Below, piece by piece: positions 1 through 8,480 of a stretch of 64,000 bases of DNA. Position 1 is the first letter of the stretch, and every line of letters begins with the position of its first letter. A program made the translations under genes and the position numbers. The DNA lies in the NCBI RefSeq assembly GCF_029626265.1, contig NZ_JARUBN010000001.1, positions 2,976,001 through 3,040,000 of the forward strand, in the 5' to 3' direction. This DNA is from Micromonospora sp. WMMD1102 (GTDB lineage Bacteria > Actinomycetota > Actinomycetes > Mycobacteriales > Micromonosporaceae). The notes beneath the pieces are model-generated. The model ran no database searches and was not told where the DNA came from. It worked only from the letters and a program-made list of their open reading frames with translations.

Positions 1-161
1 TGAACAACGGCGGTGAGCTGGCCGCCCTGTTCTGCTGGTCCTTCCTGCTGGTCGCCGCCCTCGGCGCGGGACGGTGGTCGCTGGACGCCGCGCTCGGCCG
101 TCGGCGGGGCCGTGCGGTGGCGGAGCAGCCCAGCCCGGTCGCCGCCACCACCGGCTCCTGA
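1..161 (+). CDS. DoxX family membrane protein, C-terminal fragment
   Basis: The frame open from base 3 encodes about 52 residues and stops at TGA 159-161; its start lies left of the window. A hydrophobic stretch (ELAALFCWSFLLVAALGAG) is followed by GRWSLDAAL and a basic tail. This resembles the last helix and the G-R-W/Y-S-L-D ending typical of DoxX-type four-helix membrane proteins. Only the C-terminus is visible, so the family call rests on this short motif. It runs toward, and is convergent with, the pobA operon. Confidence 0.55.
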   Translation, partial: NNGGELAALFCWSFLLVAALGAGRWSLDAALGRRRGRAVAEQPSPVAATTGS

Positions 162-225
162 CCGGACCACCCACCAACCGATCAGTTCTCGGCGTCCTCC
201 GGAGCAGTTCTCCGTGATGAACTGA

Positions 226-1398
226 TCAGACCTCTGGCAGACCGACGTAGTTCTCCGCCAGGCTGGTGGCGTACGCCCGGGACGAGGCGAGGTAGCGCAG
301 CGTCGAAAGCTGCAACCTCGCCTCGTACGGGTCGTCGGTGTTCAGCCTGTGCAGCAGCGAGGTCATCCACCAGGAGAAGTGCTGGGCCCGCCACACCCGG
401 CGCAGCGCGGTGTCCGAATAGGAGTCCAACAGGTCGTCCCGCCCGTCGCGGTACCAGGCGGCGAAGGCGTCACCGAGCAGCGTCACGTCGGCCAGCGCCA
501 GGTTCATCCCCTTGGCGCCGGTCGGCGGGACGATGTGCACCGCGTCGCCGGCCAGGAAGAGCCGCCGCCAGCGCATCGGCTCCACCACCAGGCTGCGCAT
601 CCCGGTGACGCTCTTCTCCAGGATCGGTCCGGTGTTCAGCGTCCACCCGGGTACGGTCTCCAGCCGGGTGCGCAGTTCCGCCCAGATCCGCTCGTCCGGC
701 CAGTCCGCGAGGTCGGCCTCCGGCTCCACCTGGAGATAGAGCCGGGAGATCTCCGGGGAGCGCATGCTGTAGAGGGCGAAGCCCCGGTCGTGGTGGGCGT
801 AGATCAGCTCCTCGGTCGCCGGTGCGGCGGCGGCGAGGATCCCGAGCCAGGCGAAGGGGTAGCTGCGGTCGTACTCGGTCAGCTCGCCGGCCGGCACGCT
901 GGCCCGGCTCACCCCGTGCGAGCCGTCGCAGCCGGCGACGAAGTCGCAGTGCAGCTCCTCGTCCCGCCCCTGGTGCCGGAACCGGATCACCGGTGCGTCG
1001 GAGTCCAGCCCGTCGAGGCGTACGTCGGAGACCTCGAAGCGGAGCTCGCCACCGGCGGCCGTACGCGCCGCGATCAGGTCCTTCACCACCTCCTGCTGGC
1101 CGTAGACGGTGATCGCCCGCCCGGTCAGCTCGGTCATCGCGATCCGGTGCGCGGCGCCGCCGAAGCGCAGCTCGATGCCCTCGTGCCGGAGCCCCTCCCG
1201 GTCCAGCCGCTCACCGAGCCCGCTGCGCCGGAGCAGGTCCACCGAGCCCTGCTCCAGCACGCCGGCCCGGACCCGGTGCTCGACGTACTCCCGGCTCCGG
1301 CACTCCAGCACCACCGACCCGATGCCGGCCCGGTGCAGCAGGTGTGACAGCAGCAGACCAGCCGGCCCCGCCCCGACGATCCCGACCTGGGTACGCAT
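226..1398 (-). CDS. pobA: 4-hydroxybenzoate 3-monooxygenase
   Basis: This FAD-dependent aromatic hydroxylase converts 4-hydroxybenzoate to protocatechuate in the cytoplasm, using NAD(P)H and O2. The product is 390 aa, close to the usual 394. It shows the N-terminal GAGPAG dinucleotide fold (residues 9-14), the RVRAGVLEQG segment that follows the cofactor-selecting region, a CDG motif near residue 158, and the second FAD motif LAGDAVHIVPPTGAKGMN in the C-terminal third. I chose the ATG at 1398 over an upstream in-frame start because a GGGAGG lies just before it. It is the last gene of the leftward operon, 51 bp after the MFS gene, and feeds the divergent pca operon. Confidence 0.93.
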   Translation of the reverse strand: MRTQVGIVGAGPAGLLLSHLLHRAGIGSVVLECRSREYVEHRVRAGVLEQGSVDLLRRSGLGERLDREGLRHEGIELRFGGAAHRIAMTELTGRAITVYGQQEVVKDLIAARTAAGGELRFEVSDVRLDGLDSDAPVIRFRHQGRDEELHCDFVAGCDGSHGVSRASVPAGELTEYDRSYPFAWLGILAAAAPATEELIYAHHDRGFALYSMRSPEISRLYLQVEPEADLADWPDERIWAELRTRLETVPGWTLNTGPILEKSVTGMRSLVVEPMRWRRLFLAGDAVHIVPPTGAKGMNLALADVTLLGDAFAAWYRDGRDDLLDSYSDTALRRVWRAQHFSWWMTSLLHRLNTDDPYEARLQLSTLRYLASSRAYATSLAENYVGLPEV

Positions 1399-1449
1399 TC
1401 TCGCCTCCCTGACCTTCCACGACTGATCCGTTCCACCGGGCGGCACGTC

Positions 1450-2751
1450 TTACACCTGCCGGTCCCGGCCGGCGCCGAGCGCGCTCGTCGCCATCACCGC
1501 GGTCACCGCCGCCATGGCGGCCAGCGGCACCCGCCAGCCTGCGGTGACGTCCCGCAGCGCGCCGACCAGCACCGGCCCGGCGGCGCTGAGCAGGTAGCCG
1601 ACCGACTGCACCGCCCCGGAGAGCTGCCGGGCCGACCCGGGCGTCCGGGCCCGGAGCACCAGCAGGGTCAGGGCGAGACCGAGCGCGGCGCCCTGGGCCA
1701 GCCCGGCCAGCACCGTCCAGAGCAGATACCAGGTCGGCAGGGCCAGCAGACCGAGCACCGCCGCCGCCCAGCCGACGGCGACGACAAGTGCCAGCCCGCG
1801 CTGGTCGGGCCGGCGGACCGCCAGGGTCGGCACCACCAGCGCGGTGCCGATCCCGAGCAGGTTGAGCACCGCCAGTGCCGCGCCCGCCCGGGTCGGCGCG
1901 ACGCCCTGGTCCCGCAGCATGCTCGGCAGCCAGGTGAGCACCGTGTAATAGAGCATCGACTGGGTGCCCATGAAGACGGCCAGCTGCCAGGTGACCGGCG
2001 AGCGCAGGATCCCGCCGCCCGACCGCTGCTGCGGCGGCGGGGCGGGCACGCGGTGCCGGCGGCGCACCTGCGGAAGCCAACCGAGCGCCGCGACGCCGGC
2101 AAACCCGCCCAGCGCCAGCAGCGAACCCCGCCACCCCAACCCCATCGTGTACGCCAGCGGCGCGCTCACCGCCGCCGCCACCGTCGCCCCGGTGGTCATC
2201 GCGGCGGTGCTCAACCCGGTGGCCAGGCCCGGCCGGCCCGGGAAGTGCTGCTTCACGGCGCTGGGCAGCAGCACGTTGCCGACGGTGATCCCGGCACCGA
2301 TGATCGCGGTGCCGACCAGCAGCCAACCGGCGTGCGGCAGGGTCCGGGTCAAACTGCCCAGCACGATGCCGAGCATCGCGGCGAACAGCGCCAGTTCGAC
2401 GCCGACCCGGCGGCCGAACAGCGCTGCGAACGGGGCGAGCAGCCCGAAGCAGAGCACCGGCAGCGCGGTGAGCAGCCCGGCGGCGCTCCGGTCCAGGTCG
2501 AGGTCGACCTGGAGTTCGGGGAGCAGCGGTGGGACCGCCACGATCGCCGCCCGCAGGTTCAGCGCCAGCAGTACGAGGCCGAGCAGGGTGAACCAGCCGC
2601 GCCGGCCCAACCCGAGCGCCCCGTGCCGGTCCGCTGGCCGGCCGTCGGCCGTCCGGGAACCCGCCGCCGCGGACCCGTCGTCGCGCGGCGGCGGTTCGGA
2701 TTCGCGGCTCAGAAGGGATACCTCGTGATCTCGCCCTGCACGGTCACCCAC
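1450..2751 (-). CDS. MFS transporter, CynX/NimT type
   Basis: A roughly 400-residue polytopic protein with about 12 hydrophobic helices. The segment ALNLRAAIVAVPPLLPEL in helix 1 and the overall pattern resemble the CynX/NimT (cyanate/2-nitroimidazole) branch of the major facilitator superfamily. The position between benzaldehyde dehydrogenase and pobA suggests import or export of an aromatic acid or aldehyde; this is inference. No ATG exists at the 5' end. I placed the start at GTG 2751, overlapping the upstream gene by 43 bp. A TTG at 2610 is the alternative and would give a compact 387 aa protein. Confidence 0.82.
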   Translation of the reverse strand: MGDRAGRDHEVSLLSRESEPPPRDDGSAAAGSRTADGRPADRHGALGLGRRGWFTLLGLVLLALNLRAAIVAVPPLLPELQVDLDLDRSAAGLLTALPVLCFGLLAPFAALFGRRVGVELALFAAMLGIVLGSLTRTLPHAGWLLVGTAIIGAGITVGNVLLPSAVKQHFPGRPGLATGLSTAAMTTGATVAAAVSAPLAYTMGLGWRGSLLALGGFAGVAALGWLPQVRRRHRVPAPPPQQRSGGGILRSPVTWQLAVFMGTQSMLYYTVLTWLPSMLRDQGVAPTRAGAALAVLNLLGIGTALVVPTLAVRRPDQRGLALVVAVGWAAAVLGLLALPTWYLLWTVLAGLAQGAALGLALTLLVLRARTPGSARQLSGAVQSVGYLLSAAGPVLVGALRDVTAGWRVPLAAMAAVTAVMATSALGAGRDRQV

Positions 2752-4169
2752 TGCGTCTCGGTGAACGCGGCGAGGTTGGCCGCCGGCCCGCCCAGCCGGG
2801 GGCCGTTGCCCGAGGCGGCGACCCCGCCGAACGGGGCGACCGCCTCGTCGCTGACCGTCTGGTCGTTGATGTGCACGATGCCGCTGGGCACCCGCTCGGC
2901 GAAGGCCAGCGCCTTCGTCACGTCCCGGCTGAGGATGCCGAGGGAGAGGCCGTACTCGCTGTCGGCGGCGAGCTTGGCGGCCTCGTCCAGGTCGCCGAAG
3001 CGCAGTACCGGGGCGACCGGGCCGAAAACCTCGTGCGCGTACGCCGGGGTGGCCGGGGTGACGTCGGTCAGCACCGTCGGCCGGTAGAAGAGGTTCTCGT
3101 ACGTCCCGCCGGTGACCAGGGTCGCTCCCGCGTCGACGCTGCCGGTGACCAGAGAGTGGATCTTGTCCCGTTGCCGTTCGTCGATGATCGGGCCGAGGGC
3201 CACGTGGTCCCGGGCCGGGTTGCCGACCGGCAGGTGTGCCGCCTTCTCGGCCAGCCGGCCGACGTACTCGTCGACGAGCGATTCGTGCACCAGGTGCCGG
3301 CCGGTGGTCATGCAGATCTGCCCCTGGTGCAGGAACGAGCCCCAGGCGCCGGCGGAGACCGCCAGGTCCAGGTCGGCGTCGTCGAGCACCACGAGCGCCG
3401 AGTTGCCGCCGAGTTCCAGCAACACCCGCTTGAGGTGCCGGGCGGCGGTCTGCCCGACCTGGCGGCCGGCGGCGGTCGAGCCGGTGAAGCTGATCAGCCG
3501 CACGTGCGGGTCGGCGACCAGCGCCTCGCCCGCCTCCGGCCCGCCCGGCAGCACGTGCAACACCCCCGGCGGCAGCCCCGCCTCCTCGAAGATCCGGGCG
3601 ATCGCCACCCCGCCGGTCACGGCGGTGCGCGGATCGGGCTTGAGCACCACCGCGTTGCCCAGGGCCAGCGCCGGGGCGACCGAGCGGATCCCGAGGATGA
3701 TCGGCACGTTGAACGGGGAGATCACCCCGACCACCCCGACCGGCAGCCGCCGGGCCAGGCTGAGCCGGGGCTGCGCACTCTGGATGATCTCGCCGAGCGG
3801 GTGCGAGGCGAGCGCCGCCGCCTCGTAGCACTCCTGGGCGGCGGTGTCGGTTTCCAGGGTCGCCTTCGGCGGCACCGAACCCGTCTCCCGGACGATCCAG
3901 TCGCCGATCTCGGCGGCGTGCTCCTCCCAGAGCAGCCCGGCCCGGCGCAGCACGGCGGCCCGTTCGTGGTAGGGGGTGGCGGCCCAGCCGCGCTGGGCCT
4001 GGGCGGCGCGGGCGGCGGCCCGGGCCACGTCGGCGGCGTCGGCGATCCCGGTACGCCCGATCTCGTCGCCGGTCGCCGGTTCCCGCACGGCCGCGTCGCC
4101 GCCGTCCGCGGTTACCCAACCGTCGCTGCATATCCGGCCGTGCCACTTAGCCGGGTCGAGAAGAGTCAC
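2709..4169 (-). CDS. Benzaldehyde dehydrogenase (NAD+ type)
   Basis: An aldehyde dehydrogenase of 486 aa that should oxidise (hydroxy)benzaldehyde to (hydroxy)benzoate. It has the ALDH landmarks: SPFNVP, the NAD-contacting FTGSTAAGR, the general-base glutamate in LLELGGNSALVV, and the nucleophile cysteine in GQICMTTGRH. The N-terminus LLDPAKWHGRI matches bacterial benzaldehyde dehydrogenases. GTG 4169 is the start, preceded by a perfect AAGGAGG at 4175-4181. It lies 54 bp after the decarboxylase that would supply its aldehyde, and just before the transporter and pobA that would handle its acid product. Confidence 0.9.
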   Translation of the reverse strand: MTLLDPAKWHGRICSDGWVTADGGDAAVREPATGDEIGRTGIADAADVARAAARAAQAQRGWAATPYHERAAVLRRAGLLWEEHAAEIGDWIVRETGSVPPKATLETDTAAQECYEAAALASHPLGEIIQSAQPRLSLARRLPVGVVGVISPFNVPIILGIRSVAPALALGNAVVLKPDPRTAVTGGVAIARIFEEAGLPPGVLHVLPGGPEAGEALVADPHVRLISFTGSTAAGRQVGQTAARHLKRVLLELGGNSALVVLDDADLDLAVSAGAWGSFLHQGQICMTTGRHLVHESLVDEYVGRLAEKAAHLPVGNPARDHVALGPIIDERQRDKIHSLVTGSVDAGATLVTGGTYENLFYRPTVLTDVTPATPAYAHEVFGPVAPVLRFGDLDEAAKLAADSEYGLSLGILSRDVTKALAFAERVPSGIVHINDQTVSDEAVAPFGGVAASGNGPRLGGPAANLAAFTETQWVTVQGEITRYPF

Positions 4170-4223
4170 GGGAACCTCCTTGTGGGTGGGGGAGCGGTGT
4201 GCCGCCTCGGCGAGGCGGAAGGG

Positions 4224-5825
4224 TCAGGGCGCGAGGTGCGGCTCCGGGTGCACGGCGACGTCCAGCAACAGCGGCCCGGTCCGGGTGGCGAGATCCGGCA
4301 GCACCTCGTCCAGCACCTCGAGTAGTTCCGGGTGGCTGCGGATCCGCCGGGCGGGGCAGCCGAACGACCGGGCCAGGCCGGCCACGTCCACCTCGCCGAA
4401 GGCCGGCCAGGGCGGCTTGCCACCGTGCTGTTCGGCGAGCTGGTCCAGCACCGCGTACCGGCCGTTGGACAGGACCAGGTAGAGCACGCCGCAGTTGTAT
4501 CGCGCGGCGCTCCAGAGTCCCTGGATCGCGTAGAGCGACGAGCCGTCCCCGAGTACCGCCAGCACCGGCCGGGTCGGGTCGCCGAGCCGGAGCCCGGCCG
4601 CCGCCGGCAGCCCGAAGCCGAGGCCGCCCATCGCCGCGCTGACGAAGCCGCCCGGCTGCCTGGCCGGCAGCATCCGGTGCAACTCGGGCCGGGTCGACGG
4701 GGTCTCCTCGACCAGCACCACGTCGGCCGGCAGGCGCCGGGCGAGGGCGGCGAAGACGTGTGACGCTCGCAGCGGTTCGCCCGGTGCCGGTGGCGGCACC
4801 GGAGCCGGTCCTGCTCGGGCGGGGGCGGGACGGTCCCGGGGTGCCACCCGGGCGGCCAGCGCGGCGCAGGTCAGCGCCGGGTCGGCCAGCACCGCGAGGT
4901 CGGCCTCGCTGCGGTGCAACTCGTCCGGGTCGGCCGAGACCACCGCGACGGTCAACCCGGGCGGCAGCAGCGGGCCGGGTTCGAAGACGTACTGCCGGAA
5001 CGCGGCGGTGCCGACCACCAGGGCCAGGTCGTGCCCGGCGAGGGTGGCGCGCAGCCGGGAGCGGGTGGCCGGCAGGTGGCCGGCGAACCGGGGGTGGTGC
5101 TGCGGGAAGCCGGCCCGGGCGCCGAACGCCTCCTGCCAGACCGGCGCCCCGATCCGGTCCGCGAGCGCGGCCAGCGCGTCCCAGGCCGCCCGCTGGTCCG
5201 CACCGGCCCCGACCACCAGCACCGGGGCGGAGGCCGCGTCGACCAGTCGGGCCAACTCGTCGAGCGCCGGCCCGGGTCCGGTAGCCGCCGTGGCGACCAG
5301 CTCCGGGGCGGCCCGGCCCAGCGACGGGTCCACCTCGGCGGTCCAGTCGTCCGTCGGCACGACCACCAGGGCCGGCCCGCGCCGGAGGGCAGCCTCGTGC
5401 CAGGCCCGCCGGACGGCCGCCGGCACGTCCTGGGCCAGCACCGGCTGCTCCACCCGGACCGGGTACGGCTCGGCGAGCCGGTCGAGCCGGCCGGCGAGGA
5501 ACGGTTCGGCAGCCAGGTGCCGGCGGTCCTGCTGCCCGACGAGCACCACCAGGGGAGCCCGGTTGACCCGGGCGGTGGCCAGTGCGCCGACGGCGTTGCC
5601 GAGTCCCGCCGTGGTGTGCAGGTTCACCACCGCCGGCCGCCCGGTCGCCAGCGCGTATCCGGTGGCCATCCCGACCACCGAACCCTCGTGCAGGGCGAGG
5701 ACGAACTCCAGGTCGTCGGGGAAGTCGGCGAGGAACGCCAGCTCGGTCGAGCCGGGATTGCCGAAGACCCGGCGTACGCCGTACCGGCGCAGTACCGCCA
5801 GGGTGGCATCCCGGACGGTAGTCAT
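4224..5825 (-). CDS. mdlC: Benzoylformate decarboxylase (ThDP-dependent)
   Basis: A 533 aa thiamine-diphosphate enzyme of the benzoylformate decarboxylase group, expected to convert benzoylformate or its 4-hydroxy form to the aldehyde plus CO2. It shows FGNPGSTE with the serine typical of this family, the ThDP-activating glutamate in LHEGSVVG, a histidine in NLHTTAGLGN, HHPRFAGH mid-protein, and the Mg/ThDP motif GDGSSLYAIQGLW ending in SNGR. Its ATG overlaps the ABC ATPase stop by 4 bp, so it is translationally coupled to the importer. With pobA downstream, the natural substrate is more likely the 4-hydroxylated keto acid than benzoylformate itself. Confidence 0.9.
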   Translation of the reverse strand: MTTVRDATLAVLRRYGVRRVFGNPGSTELAFLADFPDDLEFVLALHEGSVVGMATGYALATGRPAVVNLHTTAGLGNAVGALATARVNRAPLVVLVGQQDRRHLAAEPFLAGRLDRLAEPYPVRVEQPVLAQDVPAAVRRAWHEAALRRGPALVVVPTDDWTAEVDPSLGRAAPELVATAATGPGPALDELARLVDAASAPVLVVGAGADQRAAWDALAALADRIGAPVWQEAFGARAGFPQHHPRFAGHLPATRSRLRATLAGHDLALVVGTAAFRQYVFEPGPLLPPGLTVAVVSADPDELHRSEADLAVLADPALTCAALAARVAPRDRPAPARAGPAPVPPPAPGEPLRASHVFAALARRLPADVVLVEETPSTRPELHRMLPARQPGGFVSAAMGGLGFGLPAAAGLRLGDPTRPVLAVLGDGSSLYAIQGLWSAARYNCGVLYLVLSNGRYAVLDQLAEQHGGKPPWPAFGEVDVAGLARSFGCPARRIRSHPELLEVLDEVLPDLATRTGPLLLDVAVHPEPHLAP

Positions 5826-6763
5826 CCGGCTGCCGCACCGCTCGAAGCGCTGCGCGGGGCGCCGTCCGGGGTGGCGGCCGGAGCGTCACTCGGGGTGTCG
5901 CTCGGGGTGTCGCCCCGGGTGTCGGGGGCGGCGTCGGCCGGGGCGGGGGCGGCGCCCTTGGCCCGCTGGATCTGGCCGAACACCTGGGCCCGGAGCTGCC
6001 CGAACCGGGCCGACGAGCGGGTGCCGAGCTGGTCCCGCTCGGCCGGCAGGTCGATCGGCACGTCGTCGAGCACCACGGTCGGCGCCCCGGAGAGCACCAG
6101 GACCCGCTGGCCGAGGTAGACCGCCTCGTCGATGTCGTGCGTGACGAACAGGACTGTCACGCCGAGCCGCTGCCACAGCGACCGGACCAGGTCCTCCAGG
6201 TCCGCCCGGGTCTGCGCGTCCACGGCGGCGAACGGCTCGTCCATCAGCAGGATGTGCGGCTCGTACGCGACCGCGCGGGCCAGCGCCACCCGCTGCTGCA
6301 TGCCGCCGGAGAGCTGCCACGGATAGGCGTCCGGCACGTCGCCGAGACCGACCGCGTCGAGCGCCTCGGCGACGAGTTGCCGGCGGCGGGACCGGGTCAG
6401 CGTCTTCTTCTGCCGCAACGGCAGCTCGACGTTGCGGGCCACTGTCATCCACGGGAAGAGGCTGCGGCCGTACTCCTGGAAGACCACGGCCATGCCGGGC
6501 GGCGGGCCCTGCACCGGCGCGCCCTCCAGGACCATTTCGCCGGAGGTCGGTGGCAGCAGGCCGGCGATGCACTTGAGCAGCGTGGTCTTGCCGGCGCCGG
6601 ACGGGCCGACCACGCAGACGAGTTCTCCGGCGCCGACCGAGAAGGTGAGGTCCCGGATCGCCTCGACCGACCGGCCGCGCCCGGTGTAGACCTTGTGCAG
6701 CGCGCGGACGTCGAGCAGCGCTCCGGCGTCGCCGCCCCGGTGGTGGTCGTCTGTCGGGTTCAT
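5822..6763 (-). CDS. ABC transporter ATP-binding protein (SsuB/TauB type)
   Basis: This 313 aa ATPase energises the importer encoded just upstream. It has Walker A GPSGAGKTT, a Q-loop in VVFQEYGRSLFPWMT, signature LSGGMQQRVALARA, Walker B ILLMDEPFAAVDAQT and switch THD. These features and the sequence style match the nitrate/sulfonate/taurine subfamily. The last 45 residues are a disordered Asp/Thr/Pro/Ala tail with DTPSD repeats, not part of the fold. ATG 6763 overlaps the permease stop by 4 bp. A slightly earlier ATG belongs to a different frame. Confidence 0.92.
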   Translation of the reverse strand: MNPTDDHHRGGDAGALLDVRALHKVYTGRGRSVEAIRDLTFSVGAGELVCVVGPSGAGKTTLLKCIAGLLPPTSGEMVLEGAPVQGPPPGMAVVFQEYGRSLFPWMTVARNVELPLRQKKTLTRSRRRQLVAEALDAVGLGDVPDAYPWQLSGGMQQRVALARAVAYEPHILLMDEPFAAVDAQTRADLEDLVRSLWQRLGVTVLFVTHDIDEAVYLGQRVLVLSGAPTVVLDDVPIDLPAERDQLGTRSSARFGQLRAQVFGQIQRAKGAAPAPADAAPDTRGDTPSDTPSDAPAATPDGAPRSASSGAAAG

Positions 6764-7632
6764 CGGGGCCCATCGTCTCGTCGGGACTGCCGCAGGCCGG
6801 AATACCAGTGCAGGGCGGACCGCTCGACCAGCCGCAGCAGCATGGCGAGCAGGAAGCCGAGCAGGCCCAGCAGCAGGATGCCGGTCCACATGTCGGTGAC
6901 CGCGAAGTTCCGCTGGAACTGCACGATGGTGAAGCCCAGCCCGTTGTTCGCGGCGAACATCTCGCTGATCACCATCAGGATGATGCCGACCGAGAGCGCC
7001 TGGCGCAGGCCGGCGAAGATCTGCGGTGAGGCGGACCGGATCACCAGGTGCCAGAGCCGGGCGGGGCCGCGGATGCCGTAGCAGCGGCAGGTCTCGGTGA
7101 GCACCTCGTCGACCGCCCGCACCCCCTCCACGGTGTTGAGCAGGACCGGCCAGAGGCAGCCGGAGAAGACCACCAGCACCTTCATGGTGTCGCCGAAGCC
7201 GGCCAGGAGCATCAGCACCGGCACCAGCACCGGCGGCGGGACGGCCCGGAGGAACTCCAGTACCGGTTCGCAGAACGCGCGGACCCGCCGGAAGGAGCCG
7301 ACCAGGACGCCGAGCCCGACGCCGACGACGACCGCGAGCAGGAAGCCGGCGGTCAGCCGCAGCAGGCTCGGCAGCACGTCCGCGCGGAGCCGGTCGCCGT
7401 GCAGCCAGACGTCGTCGAAGCTGGCCAGGATCTCCGACAGCGGCGGGAGGTAGTAGGTCTGGCTGTCCGCCGAGAGCACCCACCAGAGGGCGAGCAGCCC
7501 GACCGGCAGGCCGAGGACGGAGACGACCCACCACAGGACCCGGCCGGCGGCGGCCAGGCTCCGCCGCCGGGCACCGGGCCGCTGCCGGGACACGTCGGCG
7601 GGTACGTCCACCGGTGCCGTCGACCGACTCAT
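6760..7632 (-). CDS. ABC transporter permease (SsuC/TauC type)
   Basis: A 290 aa integral membrane permease with about six helices. The EAA-like coupling loop (ETCRCYGIRGPARLWHLVI) precedes SASPQIFAGLRQALSVGIIL, as in the nitrate/sulfonate/taurine permeases. The start ATG at 7632 overlaps the preceding permease stop by 4 bp. It is one of two non-identical permeases that should form a heterodimeric channel with the ATPase at 5822. Confidence 0.9.
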   Translation of the reverse strand: MSRSTAPVDVPADVSRQRPGARRRSLAAAGRVLWWVVSVLGLPVGLLALWWVLSADSQTYYLPPLSEILASFDDVWLHGDRLRADVLPSLLRLTAGFLLAVVVGVGLGVLVGSFRRVRAFCEPVLEFLRAVPPPVLVPVLMLLAGFGDTMKVLVVFSGCLWPVLLNTVEGVRAVDEVLTETCRCYGIRGPARLWHLVIRSASPQIFAGLRQALSVGIILMVISEMFAANNGLGFTIVQFQRNFAVTDMWTGILLLGLLGFLLAMLLRLVERSALHWYSGLRQSRRDDGPR

Positions 7633-8480
7633 CCGGCGTCCTCGCCGCGTACCGAGGGGTGCCAGTGCAGCACCGCGCGTTCGAGTTGCCGGGCCAGCAC
7701 GTTCAGCGCCACCCCGAGCAGGCCGGTGACGACGATCAGGGCGTACATCGAGTCGACCGCGCCGCCGGACTGGGCCCGGTTGATCTCGTTGCCCAGCCCC
7801 GGGGAACCGATGATCAGCTCGGCGGTGATGGCCAGGATCAGCGCCACGGCGGCGGCGAGCCGCACCCCGGTCAGCAGGTACGGCAGCGCGGTCGGCCAGA
7901 GCAGGTGCCGGATCCGGGCCCACCGGCCGAGCCGGAAGCTGTGCGCGGTGTCCCGGGCGACCGGGTCGACGTCCCGGACGCCGTACAGCACCTGGACGAG
8001 GACCTGCCAGAACGCCGCGTAGACCACCAGCAGCAGTACCGAGCGCAGGTCGGTGCCGAAGAGCAGCACGGCGAGCGGGATCAGCGCGACCGAGGGGATC
8101 GGCCGGAGGAACTCGACGGTCGAGGCGGTGAACTCGCGCAGCACCGGCACGGTGCCGAGGACGAAGCCGACGACGACGCCGAGGGCGACCGCGACGGCCA
8201 GGCCGAGGAACCAGCCGCGCAGCGTGTCGGCGACCGCCGCCCAGAACCGGCCCTCGCCGAGCAGTTCGCCGAGGGCGACCGCGATCTCGCTGGTCGGCGG
8301 CAGGTAGTCCGCCGGGACCAGCCCGAGCCTGGGCGCCACCTCCAGGCCGAGCAGGAAGGTGGCGAAGCCGGCCAGCCCGAACAGTGCGGTGCCGCCGCGC
8401 GGTCGGCCGGTCCCGCCGGAGCGCCCGGCCGGAGCCGGTGCGGTCCCGGCGGGCGGCGCCGCGACGGCGGCCCGGGTCAC
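7629..8480 (-). CDS. ABC transporter permease (SsuC/TauC type), second subunit
   Basis: A 283 aa membrane permease with a short Ala/Pro-rich N-terminus, about six helices and the coupling segment DTAHSFRLGRWARIRHLLWP followed by TALPYLLTGVRLAAAVALI. It ends with AELIIGSPGLGNEI, a common stretch in this family. GTG 8480 overlaps the binding-protein stop (8477) by 4 bp, so translation is coupled. The partner permease follows directly. Confidence 0.9.
   Translation of the reverse strand: MTRAAVAAPPAGTAPAPAGRSGGTGRPRGGTALFGLAGFATFLLGLEVAPRLGLVPADYLPPTSEIAVALGELLGEGRFWAAVADTLRGWFLGLAVAVALGVVVGFVLGTVPVLREFTASTVEFLRPIPSVALIPLAVLLFGTDLRSVLLLVVYAAFWQVLVQVLYGVRDVDPVARDTAHSFRLGRWARIRHLLWPTALPYLLTGVRLAAAVALILAITAELIIGSPGLGNEINRAQSGGAVDSMYALIVVTGLLGVALNVLARQLERAVLHWHPSVRGEDAG

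Noticed and set aside
1450..4146. Very long minus-strand open frame of 898 codons running through the aldehyde dehydrogenase gene
   Set aside because: Only its last 430 codons form the MFS transporter; the rest is an Arg/Gly/Pro-rich shadow of the dehydrogenase.
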